A stretch of 21,214 nucleotides of DNA from H111-94 sp034436045 (GTDB lineage: Bacteria; Chloroflexota; Ktedonobacteria; Ktedonobacterales; Ktedonobacteraceae), in contig DAOTVZ010000096.1 in NCBI GenBank assembly GCA_034436045.1, positions 1 through 21,214 of the forward strand, read 5' to 3'. The position numbers and the translations under genes were made by a program. Of this stretch, positions 1-8,561 are shown piece by piece. Below the pieces are notes generated by a model. It did not search any database, was not told where the DNA came from, and saw nothing but the letters and a program-made list of their open reading frames with translations. Numbering within the stretch: position 1 is the stretch's first letter; every line of letters begins with the position of its first letter.

Positions 1-1850
1 CGCTCTACCAGACGCAACGTACTCACCTCTTGCATGCTCGTGGAAGGGATACGAGTGGCCACCCAAAACCGGTGGCGACGACGTGGTCGCTGGCTTTTAA
101 GCAAGTCGAACAGGTTAACCGCGCCGCTGCCGAACTACTGAAGCTCTGTGCCTTCCTGCACCCTGACGAGATCCCTGAACAAATGCTGATAGAGGGTGCA
201 ACCGAACTGGGGCCGATTCTACGATCTGTGGTGGAAGATCAGTTGGCGCTAAATGAGGCCATACGTGAGTTGCTGAAGTATTCACTGGTGAAACGTGATG
301 CGGATGGTAAAGCATTGAGCATTCATCGTCTGGTACAGTTCGTCATACACGATGGAATCCATGAGAGCGAAGAGAAGCTATGGATTGAGCGGGTCGTCTC
401 TTGCTTAGATAAGCTGCTGCCTTCGGTCGATGTTGTCAACTGGCGTCTCTATCAGGAGTATCTCCCTCATGCCTTATTTTGTATTGATATGCTACTGGAT
501 AGAGATTATGCTTCACTTCCCAGCGCACGTCTTTTCTTGAAAGTGGGTATATATTTCACCGTGCGTGAGCAATACCGCGATGCGCAGAATATACTCCAGC
601 AATCATTGACGTTACAAAAGAGGATTTTACCACCGGATATTCCAATGCTTGCCGATACTATGTCAGCGTTGGCGGGAGTCTATTACGAGCAGGGTATGTA
701 TGCTCAAGCCGAGATGACCTACAAGGATGCTTTAGCGGCATATGAACAATCCTTCGGAGCAGAGCATCCGCACGTCGCCAGCATTTTTAATAGCCTGGGT
801 TTGGTCTACTGGCAAATGACACGTTATGTAGAAGGTGAAGAGGCCTTCAAGCGATCTCTCAAGATTTATCAGCAACGACAAGATGGTTTACAGACTGCTC
901 TGGCGGATAATCTGAATAACCTGGCCTTAATTTATCTGTATCAGGGGAAATATGCAGAAGCTGCTCCCCTCTTTGAGCAAGCAGCCATACTCTGGCACAA
1001 GCATGAAGGGCCGTTACACCCTTCAACGTTGATCTGTCAAAGCAATATAGGCGTCACTTATCTGCGCCTGGCGAAGTATGCCCAGGCTGAAGGCATTTTC
1101 ACGGAGCTATTGACCCACTATACAGAGATGGAGCGCGATGGCTATCCTCGACGCTTTGATACCGGTAATGCCTTGTACAACCTGGGACAGGTCTATTATG
1201 AAACCGGTAAATATGAAGCCGCCGAATATTTTTATCAAAAGGCCGTTGAGAGCTGGAAAACATTGTTTGATCCTGACCATCCGCGTATCACCGCTATCCT
1301 CAACTCTTCAGGTCGATTATATGTTCAGCAAGCAAGATACGACGAAGCACAAACGCTTTTTGAGCATGTTCTGGTGATACGTGGGAGTGTTACACAGTCT
1401 GCCGATCTTGAAACGGCAATCGCTCTGCACGGGCTGGCCTCGATTGCTCGTGTGCGCAAAAACTATGCAGAGGCCACACAACTCTGTCATCGGGCATTGG
1501 AAATGCGCGAGCAGATTGCGGGTTCCGAAAGTTTAGCCGTCGCCTCGACGCTCAATTTGCAAGGGCAGCTAGCCTCTGACCAGGGGTACTACGAGGAGTC
1601 GGAAGCATACTATCGGCGCGCGCTCTCTATCCGTGAAGCCAAACTAAGTGCATGGCACCCCTCTATTGCATTGACTCTGTACGATCTGGCGCAACTCTAT
1701 ACAAAGCAGATGCGGTATGAAGAGGCAAAAGTGCTTTATCAGCGCTGTCTCTCCATTCAGCAGCAGGTTTTTGACCAGGAACATCCCGACTATGTAATGG
1801 TACGAGAGGCGTATGCATCTCTTCTACAAGAAATGAAGCAGGGCGAATGA
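1..1850 (+). CDS. NB-ARC/STAND-type TPR repeat protein, 5'-truncated by the window edge
   Basis: The reading frame is open from base 3 with no stop upstream, so the gene starts outside the window; the TTG at 30 is only the first in-frame initiator and is probably not the true start. About 615 residues are visible. The first ~115 (motifs PVATTWSLAF, LLKLCAFLHPDEIPE and IHRLVQFVIHD) look like the winged-helix end of an NB-ARC or similar STAND ATPase module. The rest is a run of ~42-residue TPR repeats of the kinesin-light-chain type, with recurring HP-x-(V/I)A-x-x-x-(N/L)-LG-x-(L/V)Y and YxEAExxYxxAL patterns. Such proteins are cytoplasmic scaffolds or NTP-dependent signal sensors, and some STAND proteins are antiphage or regulated-death effectors. 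The effector and ATPase parts are outside the window, so the role cannot be settled. It converges on the dynamin-like pair. Confidence 0.85.
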   Translation, partial: LYQTQRTHLLHARGRDTSGHPKPVATTWSLAFKQVEQVNRAAAELLKLCAFLHPDEIPEQMLIEGATELGPILRSVVEDQLALNEAIRELLKYSLVKRDADGKALSIHRLVQFVIHDGIHESEEKLWIERVVSCLDKLLPSVDVVNWRLYQEYLPHALFCIDMLLDRDYASLPSARLFLKVGIYFTVREQYRDAQNILQQSLTLQKRILPPDIPMLADTMSALAGVYYEQGMYAQAEMTYKDALAAYEQSFGAEHPHVASIFNSLGLVYWQMTRYVEGEEAFKRSLKIYQQRQDGLQTALADNLNNLALIYLYQGKYAEAAPLFEQAAILWHKHEGPLHPSTLICQSNIGVTYLRLAKYAQAEGIFTELLTHYTEMERDGYPRRFDTGNALYNLGQVYYETGKYEAAEYFYQKAVESWKTLFDPDHPRITAILNSSGRLYVQQARYDEAQTLFEHVLVIRGSVTQSADLETAIALHGLASIARVRKNYAEATQLCHRALEMREQIAGSESLAVASTLNLQGQLASDQGYYEESEAYYRRALSIREAKLSAWHPSIALTLYDLAQLYTKQMRYEEAKVLYQRCLSIQQQVFDQEHPDYVMVREAYASLLQEMKQGE

Positions 1851-1871
1851 GCAGAACGGCGGCTCTGCTCA
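1848..1871. terminator. Weak hairpin between convergent genes
   Basis: An 8-bp stem (TGAGCAGA at 1848-1855, TCTGCTCA at 1864-1871) with an 8-nt loop overlaps the stop codon of the TPR gene. It lies in the 53-nt gap between two convergent genes. No clear T-run follows, so the terminator call is tentative. Confidence 0.3.
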
Positions 1872-1903
1872 CTCGCCGACTCTTAAATGACGGCATGATC
1901 ATG

Positions 1904-3922
1904 TTATGCCAGTGCAATCTGTTCGATTAGGGCATCCAGGTCGTGGTCGATACCATTCAGTTCATCGCTTGCCTGTGTCAGAGTGCGCAACACCTGATCT
2001 ACTTTGGCCTGACCCTGTGTCTTCTCGCGGATGACCGCCTGCACCTGGTCACGCACGTTTTGGAGTTCCAGACCAAGTGCCTGATCCAGTTCACCCTGAG
2101 CTTGTGCGAGCTTCTTATCTACCGCTTTGGCCAACTGGGCAGCCAGGTCGAGGTGGGTTTCCAGCAGCTTCTGTTTGTACTCCTGGCCTACGGCATCCCT
2201 GATCTTCTTGTTGATTGCGTTGGCCTTGAAGAGTCCGCGAATGAGGCCAGCGCCCAGGGCGGCTGGAATGACGAGGGCTGGCCCAAAGATGACGGCGGTA
2301 GCAACGATAACGGCTACCTGCGGCGCAATGTTAATCAACATTTCTTTGAAGCCAAACATGCCGCCCATGATAGCCAGCGTAGGATCACCAGTGAGTACTC
2401 CAAAGAGCGCGCCGGCAGCTCCTGCTGCCAGACGTTCTTTGCCCGACACCTGTTCTTGTCGAGCCGCATCTGTGGAGAGAGCTAATGAAGGGTCAGTGAC
2501 AAGTTCTGTGCGTACTTCTTCCAGGCCAAAGGCAAAGTGGCGCGTTCTGTCACTTAAATCCTGCTCAATGGCTGCTGCATGGCTGGCAACCAGTGGTTCC
2601 AGCGTGGTAGTTTGCCACTCTTTGAACAGGCTGCTCACACGATCCGTTAAAAATTCAGCAACCTCTTCTACGACGCGCTCGCGTGCTTTGCCTGAGAATA
2701 CTTCGTGCAGGCCCATCGGCTTCTGGATATTATATGCCTGTAGCCAGCCATCGACGCTGTTGGCTATGTCGCTGTAGAAGCGCACGGCGGCACTGTTGAC
2801 CTCGCCACGCAGGCCAGCACGTGCGCTTGAGAGGTAGGCGATTATTTCCCGCCTCTCTTGTTCGAGCTTGTCCAGGCCCTGCTGCGCCTGTTCGTAGCGC
2901 TCCTGGAGCGTTTCCAGATTCATCTGGAGCAATTTTTGCTGCTGTGGAATAGCAAGGCGTGCTTCACGGATAGCGTTTTTCATACCGGTGGCGGGACGCA
3001 TGAGCTTGATACGCCCCTTCTCTTTGACCAGGAAGGTTTTCAATTCCTCTTCCACTGGCAGCAGTTGAGACTGGTTGAGCAGTTCGGCATTGCCTTGCAG
3101 ACGCCCCTGCAAAGCGCCAAGCGCGTCGATAAAGAAGACGTGTCTGGCCCCTTGTTTGGTCAGCGGCGCGAGCAGTTTGAGGCAGCGCTCTTTGACTCGT
3201 TCACGATCCTCCGGTCGGCGGATGAGGTTGAAACGGTTGCAGACGAAGAACACGGTTTCGTGATTGGCCTCTTTGATCGAGCTAATCGCTGCCTGTTCTG
3301 AGATGGCCACAGGAAAATCACAGGCAATGACGAAGATGGCCGCGTCGATGGTTGTCAGGTACTCAAGCGTAATCTTCTGACGCTCGATATCCTCGTTGAG
3401 TCCCGGCGAGTCGATGATTTCTACGCCATCGCGGCAGAGATCGAGTGGCCAGAATAACTCAACCTTCTCATACGGGTTCTCGTACAACACGGATTGCGCA
3501 CTGTAGCCCGGCTGCTCGTCTCTGATCGTGACATACTCTTCGATCCGATCAACAGGAATGTCCTGGGGCGCGCGTACCGAACCATCTTTGCTGGGACGGA
3601 AATGCAGGACGGCGCGTGGCTGCTCACCCCACTTTACTTCGTTGATGATGGCCGTTGTTGGCGTAGCGTAGGCTGGCAGCACTTCCTGCCCTAACAAGGC
3701 ATTGATGAAGGTGCTTTTGCCGCGCTTGAACTCGCCCATCACGAGAACTTTGAAGTTGTCAGCGGTGGCGCGCTGCTCCAGTTGTTGCATTTTCTGCTGC
3801 CATGCTGTCATGTTGAGCATGTGCAGGACGCTTTGCAGCCGCTCTAACAGGGCAACGAGCGCCTTACGCCTCTCAAGGAAATCACTGAGTTGCCCGCTGG
3901 TACCGGTGACGATCTGTGTCAT
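1904..3922 (-). CDS. Dynamin-like GTPase, second gene of a tandem pair
   Basis: A 672-residue bacterial dynamin-family GTPase. The G1 P-loop GEFKRGKST starts near residue 63, G2 threonines lie in TPTT (87-90) and G3 is DSPG (171-174). The G4 position reads NRFN instead of N/T-K-x-D, so the guanine-specifying Asp is missing. Long charged helical stretches follow. A glycine- and alanine-rich hydrophobic segment at ~498-562 is the expected membrane-insertion paddle, and the C-terminus is again coiled-coil-like. Bacterial dynamin-like proteins bind and remodel the inner membrane, and often work as hetero-pairs made from adjacent genes. I chose the ATG at 3922 because AAGGAGA sits 8 nt upstream. 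An in-frame ATG at 3952 would overlap the preceding stop as ATGA but has no ribosome-binding site. Cotranscribed with the upstream GTPase. Confidence 0.88.
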   Translation of the reverse strand: MTQIVTGTSGQLSDFLERRKALVALLERLQSVLHMLNMTAWQQKMQQLEQRATADNFKVLVMGEFKRGKSTFINALLGQEVLPAYATPTTAIINEVKWGEQPRAVLHFRPSKDGSVRAPQDIPVDRIEEYVTIRDEQPGYSAQSVLYENPYEKVELFWPLDLCRDGVEIIDSPGLNEDIERQKITLEYLTTIDAAIFVIACDFPVAISEQAAISSIKEANHETVFFVCNRFNLIRRPEDRERVKERCLKLLAPLTKQGARHVFFIDALGALQGRLQGNAELLNQSQLLPVEEELKTFLVKEKGRIKLMRPATGMKNAIREARLAIPQQQKLLQMNLETLQERYEQAQQGLDKLEQERREIIAYLSSARAGLRGEVNSAAVRFYSDIANSVDGWLQAYNIQKPMGLHEVFSGKARERVVEEVAEFLTDRVSSLFKEWQTTTLEPLVASHAAAIEQDLSDRTRHFAFGLEEVRTELVTDPSLALSTDAARQEQVSGKERLAAGAAGALFGVLTGDPTLAIMGGMFGFKEMLINIAPQVAVIVATAVIFGPALVIPAALGAGLIRGLFKANAINKKIRDAVGQEYKQKLLETHLDLAAQLAKAVDKKLAQAQGELDQALGLELQNVRDQVQAVIREKTQGQAKVDQVLRTLTQASDELNGIDHDLDALIEQIALA

Positions 3923-3930
3923 GATCGTTT

Positions 3931-3937
3931 TCTCCTT
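3931..3937 (-). promoter_or_regulatory. Shine-Dalgarno site deciding the start of the second dynamin-like gene
   Basis: Reads AAGGAGA on the minus strand, 8 nt before the ATG at 3922. It lies inside the ORF if the longer start (3952) is used, which argues for the shorter protein. Confidence 0.7.
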
Positions 3938-3948
3938 TGGTGATGTGT

Positions 3949-5949
3949 TCATACATTCTTTTTCGCAAGTTGCTCTTGTTTCTGGGTCAAGATGCTACGC
4001 CGACGCGCAAGCTCTTGTTGATCTGACTGAATGGTCTGTTGCAAACGTTGGATGGTAGCCAGTTCGCGTTGCTGCTGCTGAATCATTGTCTTGACGGTTG
4101 CCTGATAGGAGCGCGTGTAGGTAGTGAGCCGTTGTTCAAAAGCTGTCTGCACCTCCTGTTCATAGCGTTGCCACGCTTCTAATGCCTGTGCCTTCATGGT
4201 GTCGAGAGCAGTGTTGAGCGCGGGCTGCACAGCCGCCCACGATTTGCTCTGGCGTTCGCTCAGCGAAGGGCCGAAAATTCCAACCAGAAGTGGCCCTGCG
4301 AGTGCGCCGATGACCGTGCCAACAATGGGGAAAATGGCTGTGCCGATAGCAGCACCAACTGCGGCTCCTCCCCAACCTAATGCAGCCTCCGTGCCGTCCA
4401 TTTCCTTGTTGACTTGACCTGCCGAATAGGTGATGGAAGAGGCGTTCACATCAATATCTTGACCGAGGTTCTCTATGCCTTTAATAGCTACTGTGCCTGC
4501 CAGCACTTGCAGCTTTTGATACTCGCGGGCAAACTGCTCGTCAAGCACCTTGCCTGCCTGGCGCGCCGTCTCGGCCAGCTTTCTGGCCCGCTTGCTCAGT
4601 ATCTTTTGGAAATCTTCGCTGACCTGTGCCAGCTCCGCCTGAACTGTATTATCAAGAACTGATTTGAGCGCCGAGGCATCGCTGGCGGCAAAAATGGCTT
4701 GACGAATGCTGTCCGTGGCCTCTTCACTGCGCTGTGCAAGTTTTTTGCCTATCTCTGCCCTTGCTTTGCGCACCACCGGAGCGGTAGTTCGCTGATAGAC
4801 CTGCCGTTGCTGCGCGGCGAAAGAGGCCAGGTCCTGGATGGTCTCACGTTTGATGGCGACTTGACGCGTTTCATAACTTAACCAGCGCTCTCGTAAGTGA
4901 GTGTCCAGTTGTTCAAACAGGGCGGCCATGAGCCTGAGCAAGCTCCCGGTAACACTCAATGCGCGTTCACGGCGTAGACGACCCCATAGCGCCTGTTCAA
5001 GTTCGCCGAACTCTTGCAGCCAATGCTGTAATGCAGGGGCAACACTTGCGCCATTTTGCTGCATATCAAGCACAATCTGGGGAGCTGCCTGATGGAGAAC
5101 CATTGGCTGATCGAGGCTCAAGGCTTTGGTAAGCCGCGCCTGGATCGTATCAAGCAGCCGTTTCTGTTCACGCTCCTGTATTTTGTCCATCTGCGTCACT
5201 ACGAAGATGCAGCGATGCAGATAGGGGCGTAAATGCTCTAACAGGAAGGCCGTCAGGGTTTGTGCCAGCGGAACGGGCGCGGGAATAATCACGATAGCGG
5301 CATCAGCCTCATGCTGCACGACACGATAGGTGATCTGAGCATGCGTGGTATATTCAGCATTGATACCTGGTGTGTCAATAATCACGATACCGTTGGTAAG
5401 AAAAGAGGCCGGATGATGGATGACAACGCTCTCAATCTGAGCGGCAACCTTATTCTCAGCAGTGACCGCGTTAATGTAGCTGCGAATATTGTCAGGGTTG
5501 CCTGACAAAGCTGGCGCAATGCTCTGGAGCTTCTGCCAGAGCAGGCTGCGGTCTTGTCGATAACTTAGCGCCTTCTTCATATCTCGAAAGCGGATCTCAA
5601 GGTCAGACTGAGAGCCGTAGCAGAGCCGTGTCGAGGTTGCTGTTGTGACATCAACGGTGGCTTTCAGCAGTTCCTCGCCGATGAGAGCATTGATGAAGGT
5701 GCTTTTGCCTGCATTAAACTCGCCAACAATAGCCAGGTACATCTGTGGATCATTGCGCCGAAGCTGAATCTGCCATAACTGTTCAAGCAGCCTGTTACGT
5801 ATCTGAGTAGCTAGTTCAGTTTTCTGTATGACCTGTTCTGCGAATTGCAAGTGAGCATCGATATCGCTCCAGATGTGTAAGGCATCTTGCTCACTTATGG
5901 TATCTCTCGTGGTGTTGCCTTCGTCTTTTAACGGTTCTCCAATCATCAT
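3949..5949 (-). CDS. Dynamin-like GTPase, first gene of a tandem pair
   Basis: A 666-residue dynamin-family GTPase with a complete motif set: P-loop GEFNAGKST (76-84), G3 DTPG (192-195) and G4 TQMD (252-255). Helical, charged regions flank a glycine-zipper-like hydrophobic segment at ~522-563 (GAAVGAAIGTAIF and following), the probable membrane-insertion element. The C-terminal ~60 residues are Gln/Lys/Arg-rich and coiled-coil-like. It is paralogous to, and immediately upstream of, the GTPase starting at 3922, with the stop overlapping a possible ATG. Expected role, from the family: nucleotide-driven membrane binding, fusion or fission, perhaps in stress or phage tolerance, as a hetero-oligomer with its neighbour. 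The start at 5949 is supported by AAGGAGA 10 nt upstream. A second ATG follows directly at 5946. Confidence 0.88.
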   Translation of the reverse strand: MMIGEPLKDEGNTTRDTISEQDALHIWSDIDAHLQFAEQVIQKTELATQIRNRLLEQLWQIQLRRNDPQMYLAIVGEFNAGKSTFINALIGEELLKATVDVTTATSTRLCYGSQSDLEIRFRDMKKALSYRQDRSLLWQKLQSIAPALSGNPDNIRSYINAVTAENKVAAQIESVVIHHPASFLTNGIVIIDTPGINAEYTTHAQITYRVVQHEADAAIVIIPAPVPLAQTLTAFLLEHLRPYLHRCIFVVTQMDKIQEREQKRLLDTIQARLTKALSLDQPMVLHQAAPQIVLDMQQNGASVAPALQHWLQEFGELEQALWGRLRRERALSVTGSLLRLMAALFEQLDTHLRERWLSYETRQVAIKRETIQDLASFAAQQRQVYQRTTAPVVRKARAEIGKKLAQRSEEATDSIRQAIFAASDASALKSVLDNTVQAELAQVSEDFQKILSKRARKLAETARQAGKVLDEQFAREYQKLQVLAGTVAIKGIENLGQDIDVNASSITYSAGQVNKEMDGTEAALGWGGAAVGAAIGTAIFPIVGTVIGALAGPLLVGIFGPSLSERQSKSWAAVQPALNTALDTMKAQALEAWQRYEQEVQTAFEQRLTTYTRSYQATVKTMIQQQQRELATIQRLQQTIQSDQQELARRRSILTQKQEQLAKKNV

Positions 5950-6022
5950 GCTTTCTGGTTCTCCTTACTCATACTTCTCATGATTGGCAAGGTACTTGTA
6001 CTCGATCACAACTGCTAAGGGA

Positions 6023-6049
6023 AGTATAAAGTGCTGGGGAAAAAAGTAA
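6023..6049 (-). promoter_or_regulatory. Possible promoter of the dynamin-like operon
   Basis: On the minus strand a TATACT -10 box (6023-6028) lies 17 nt from a weak TGTTAC -35 (6046-6051 region), within the AT-rich leader of the first GTPase gene. The -10 is good and the -35 poor. Confidence 0.3.
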
Positions 6050-6111
6050 CAGATCATTCAGGTATCATTTTCCTATCACTTTGTGCAGGCCAGTATGTAC
6101 CTTAAATTTCC

Positions 6112-6167
6112 AAAAGCCATGCTAATAGTATAGGCGAGGCCTCACCTATACTGTTAGCATGGCTTTT
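6112..6167. terminator. Strong symmetric hairpin, bidirectional terminator
   Basis: Two 23-nt arms (6112-6134 and 6145-6167) are perfectly complementary apart from one T-G wobble, around a 10-nt loop that itself holds the palindrome GAGGCCTC. Each arm ends in an AAAA/TTTT tract, so it would act as a rho-independent terminator on either strand. It sits just downstream of the serine protease gene (minus strand) and upstream of the dynamin operon promoter, insulating the two. Confidence 0.75.
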
Positions 6168-6210
6168 GTCTTGTTTTCTTTGCTCACGGTGAGCATGGTA
6201 TTTCTGACTC

Positions 6211-7167
6211 TTATTGAAGTATCTGCTGCACAGCGGTTACGACGATGTTTGAAGGGATGGCAAAACTGATGCCGTTTGCCGGTGTATTGAACTCTGTATC
6301 AATTGCTCCCATCGTTGGAATGCCGATCAGTTGTCCCTGCAAATTGATCAGTGCGCCGCCGCTGTTGCCCGGATTAATCGCGGCATCTGTCTGAATAGCG
6401 TCAGGAATGGTGATACCCGCTGACTCTGTTATACGCTGGTTTAAAGCGCTGACGATGCCTGTGGTTGCCGTCTCTGTGATACCGAGCGGGTTTCCTATCG
6501 CTATGACTTCCTGGCCCACGACCAGTTGCGACGAGTTGCCAATCTGAGCTACGACCATATTGGCATATGGTGTAATGTGGACAACGGCCAGGTCATAGGC
6601 GGCATCGGTTCCTACCAGTTGTGCCGGAACTGTTTTTCCATTGCTCAGGACGGCCTCGATAGTTTGAGCGCCACTGACAACATGATTGTTAGTGACGATA
6701 TCTCCGTTCGCATTTATAATGACGCCCGAACCAACCTGTTCTCCTTGTACGGTCATGACATTCAGTCTGACAACTGCTGGTTCCACCTTTGCTATTGCGA
6801 TCTCCTGCTGTGTCTGTAAAGTGTTGCTACTGCCAGAGGAGACGGAAGGGACTGTTGTTGTAGGTGTTGCGTTGCCACTTTTGCCACCCGCGAACTCCCA
6901 TCCGGCAAACAAGCCAATGCCGAAGACAATGAGCAGAGCCAATGCAAGTACCATGAATGTGCCTCTGGAACCGTGTTGCCGATGTGACGGTGTGGGTGTG
7001 GATGGTGGAGCAGAAGGTGTATAAGAGGGTTGAGCCGCGTCCTGCTTCAGGGGTGTAGTAGGACGATCCAGTAGTCCCACCATCCCAGATGCTGCGGTCT
7101 GAGGTATGTCTTGTTCTGCTATGATATCTTGATATGGTGAGTAAAAGTTATCGTCCTCTTGGAACAT
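6211..7167 (-). CDS. Membrane-anchored HtrA/DegP-like trypsin-fold serine protease without PDZ domain
   Basis: A 318-residue protein. Residues 1-67 are acidic then Pro/Thr/Ser-rich and presumably cytoplasmic, 70-90 form one transmembrane segment, and 100-118 are a Ser/Thr linker. The protease domain follows at ~120-318. The catalytic triad is visible as H162 (TNNHVVSG), D192 (AAYDLAVV) and S269 (NPGNSGGAL). The family degrades or senses misfolded proteins on the outer face of the membrane. Typical members carry one or two C-terminal PDZ domains, but this one stops right after the protease fold (IVVTAVQQILQ), so substrate recognition and regulation must differ. The start is supported by AAAGGA before the ATG. 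It appears to be a single-gene transcript ended by the hairpin at 6112-6167. Confidence 0.92.
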   Translation of the reverse strand: MFQEDDNFYSPYQDIIAEQDIPQTAASGMVGLLDRPTTPLKQDAAQPSYTPSAPPSTPTPSHRQHGSRGTFMVLALALLIVFGIGLFAGWEFAGGKSGNATPTTTVPSVSSGSSNTLQTQQEIAIAKVEPAVVRLNVMTVQGEQVGSGVIINANGDIVTNNHVVSGAQTIEAVLSNGKTVPAQLVGTDAAYDLAVVHITPYANMVVAQIGNSSQLVVGQEVIAIGNPLGITETATTGIVSALNQRITESAGITIPDAIQTDAAINPGNSGGALINLQGQLIGIPTMGAIDTEFNTPANGISFAIPSNIVVTAVQQILQ

Positions 7168-7851
7168 GTTTTTGTCCTTTGCTATACCATTGCCGATGCA
7201 ATCCTGACGACATAAGTAGCATCATGTATCTGTTTATAGAATGGCTCAGAATAATCAAAAAAGATGTATTGAAACGTAAAATAAGTGTAAGAAATTTTCC
7301 CATTGCAGGGGTTGGAAATATTGTTCTGATTTGTATGTAAGGTCAGGATTTGATACGTCTCAGTAGGAGATAGTTATTAGTCAGTGATATTGAGGAAAGT
7401 AAATGCAATAGCGACCTATAGCAACGCTGGTATGTTTTGCTATCAGGATGGTTGACAGGGAAAAGTAGAAACGCCTCAAGTGGCTCCAGATGCAGCTTGA
7501 GGCGTTTTGATTGGTTGGTAAATGCCGATGGAGAGACTCCTCGCTTTTCCATCCAACCCTGTCTCTCCATCCGCTTCCTGCCAGCTTTTCTTCGCCTCCC
7601 TTGCTTCTGCTATCCCCTGAGACAGTTTATTTGACAGTTTATGGCCGGTAAGCGAGGGGCTACAGGAGAGATTCTTCGGCTTTTCCCATCTTTCCTTGCC
7701 CATCCCATAGCTCTTCCATCCGCTCCACTCGTTTCCTCCTGAAAGAGGTTCCTGGGGCAATGCACTCTTTGCCGCACCTGGTGCGACTGACCGTCCTCCT
7801 GCACAGAGCAAACAGATGTGTGGCCTCCTCTGGTTCTGGTTGCCTGAGACG
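7168..7851. other. Gene-free stretch between protease and nucleotidyltransferase genes
   Basis: About 680 bases in which I find no convincing coding region. The right-hand ORFs read as shadows with no family resemblance and cross a 12-bp hairpin. The left ~170 bases are AT-rich and must contain the protease promoter, although no clean -35/-10 pair stands out. No tRNA cloverleaf was seen by eye. Confidence 0.5.
7469..7507. terminator. 12-bp perfect inverted repeat, possible terminator
   Basis: AAACGCCTCAAG (7469-7480) and its exact complement CTTGAGGCGTTT (7496-7507) enclose a 15-nt loop. The right arm ends in TTTT on the plus strand. It is about 345 nt downstream of the minus-strand nucleotidyltransferase gene and could terminate its transcript, or be a small RNA element. 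Confidence 0.45.
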
Positions 7852-8442
7852 TCAAGGACGTTTGAAGCCAGCCTCAACGAGTGCCTGATCGAGCAGATCT
7901 CGCACGCCGAGGGCATCAGCCCACTGGGCAAGGTAGGAATCATCGAGGGCTGTGCCTTGCTGCCTCATGATCCCCAGGATGTCATTCCACTGCCGCGATG
8001 AAGAACGACCTCCCATCTCAAACCACTCTAGTTTGGTCAAGATAGCGTCCTCAGCCGAGGCTACTCTCACCGGTCGCATGCCAGCTTCCAGGACGTGCGC
8101 CTGGGCTCGGCTGGCCTCTTCTCTCGTAAAGGCGCGCTGTTTGAGGGGCATGAGGTCTATCTTCACCATCGTGTCCAGGTGGATCACGCTGTAGGGCAAG
8201 CCTCGCCGAACCGCGTCTTGCCAGGCTTGCTCATCAACATAATAGTCGTGCTGGAGTCGTTGCACCAGCAAACGCACCTGATGTGATCGAATATCCGCAA
8301 TAACGTCCACATCCTGGGTACGCCGGGCCAGACCGTGGAGTGAGCTGGAAACGGAACCACCGATATAGTACGCGATGCCAAGCTGCTCGAAGGCATCGAC
8401 GAGGGGGGTGAGGGCCTCCATCACCTCATGGTACATCGACAT
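7852..8442 (-). CDS. Nucleotidyltransferase-fold protein (AbiEii/MNT-like), single-domain paralogue
   Basis: A 196-residue protein. The nucleotidyltransferase signature is GGS at 28-30 with the metal-binding pair D44 and D46 (TQDVDVI) and a third acidic residue D96 (MVKIDLM). Downstream are K137 (ILTKLEW) and W152/D154 (RQWNDILGIM), seen in the AbiEii-like branch. Members transfer nucleotides to proteins, tRNA or small molecules, and several are toxins of toxin-antitoxin or abortive-infection systems. No recognisable antitoxin gene is adjacent. The start at 8442 is backed by AAGGAG about 10 nt upstream. The protein aligns over its whole length with the C-terminal two-thirds of the neighbouring minus-strand gene, which points to a local duplication. 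Substrate is unknown. Confidence 0.75.
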   Translation of the reverse strand: MSMYHEVMEALTPLVDAFEQLGIAYYIGGSVSSSLHGLARRTQDVDVIADIRSHQVRLLVQRLQHDYYVDEQAWQDAVRRGLPYSVIHLDTMVKIDLMPLKQRAFTREEASRAQAHVLEAGMRPVRVASAEDAILTKLEWFEMGGRSSSRQWNDILGIMRQQGTALDDSYLAQWADALGVRDLLDQALVEAGFKRP

Positions 8443-8561
8443 CGGCGCAGCACTCCTTTCCAGACGTCACCTGAGCTTGTGTGTCAGCTTCGCTCTCACC
8501 GCTGGGGAAGCAGGAGCGTGAGACGGCTCTGCTTCCCTCGTCTGTTGGTACTTGACCGCCA

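Noticed and set aside
2127..2777. Plus-strand open frame of 216 codons
   Set aside because: Shadow of the minus-strand dynamin-like gene.
7476..7943. Minus-strand open frame of 155 codons right of the protease
   Set aside because: It overlaps the start of a real nucleotidyltransferase gene region and a 12-bp hairpin, and the composition is not protein-like.
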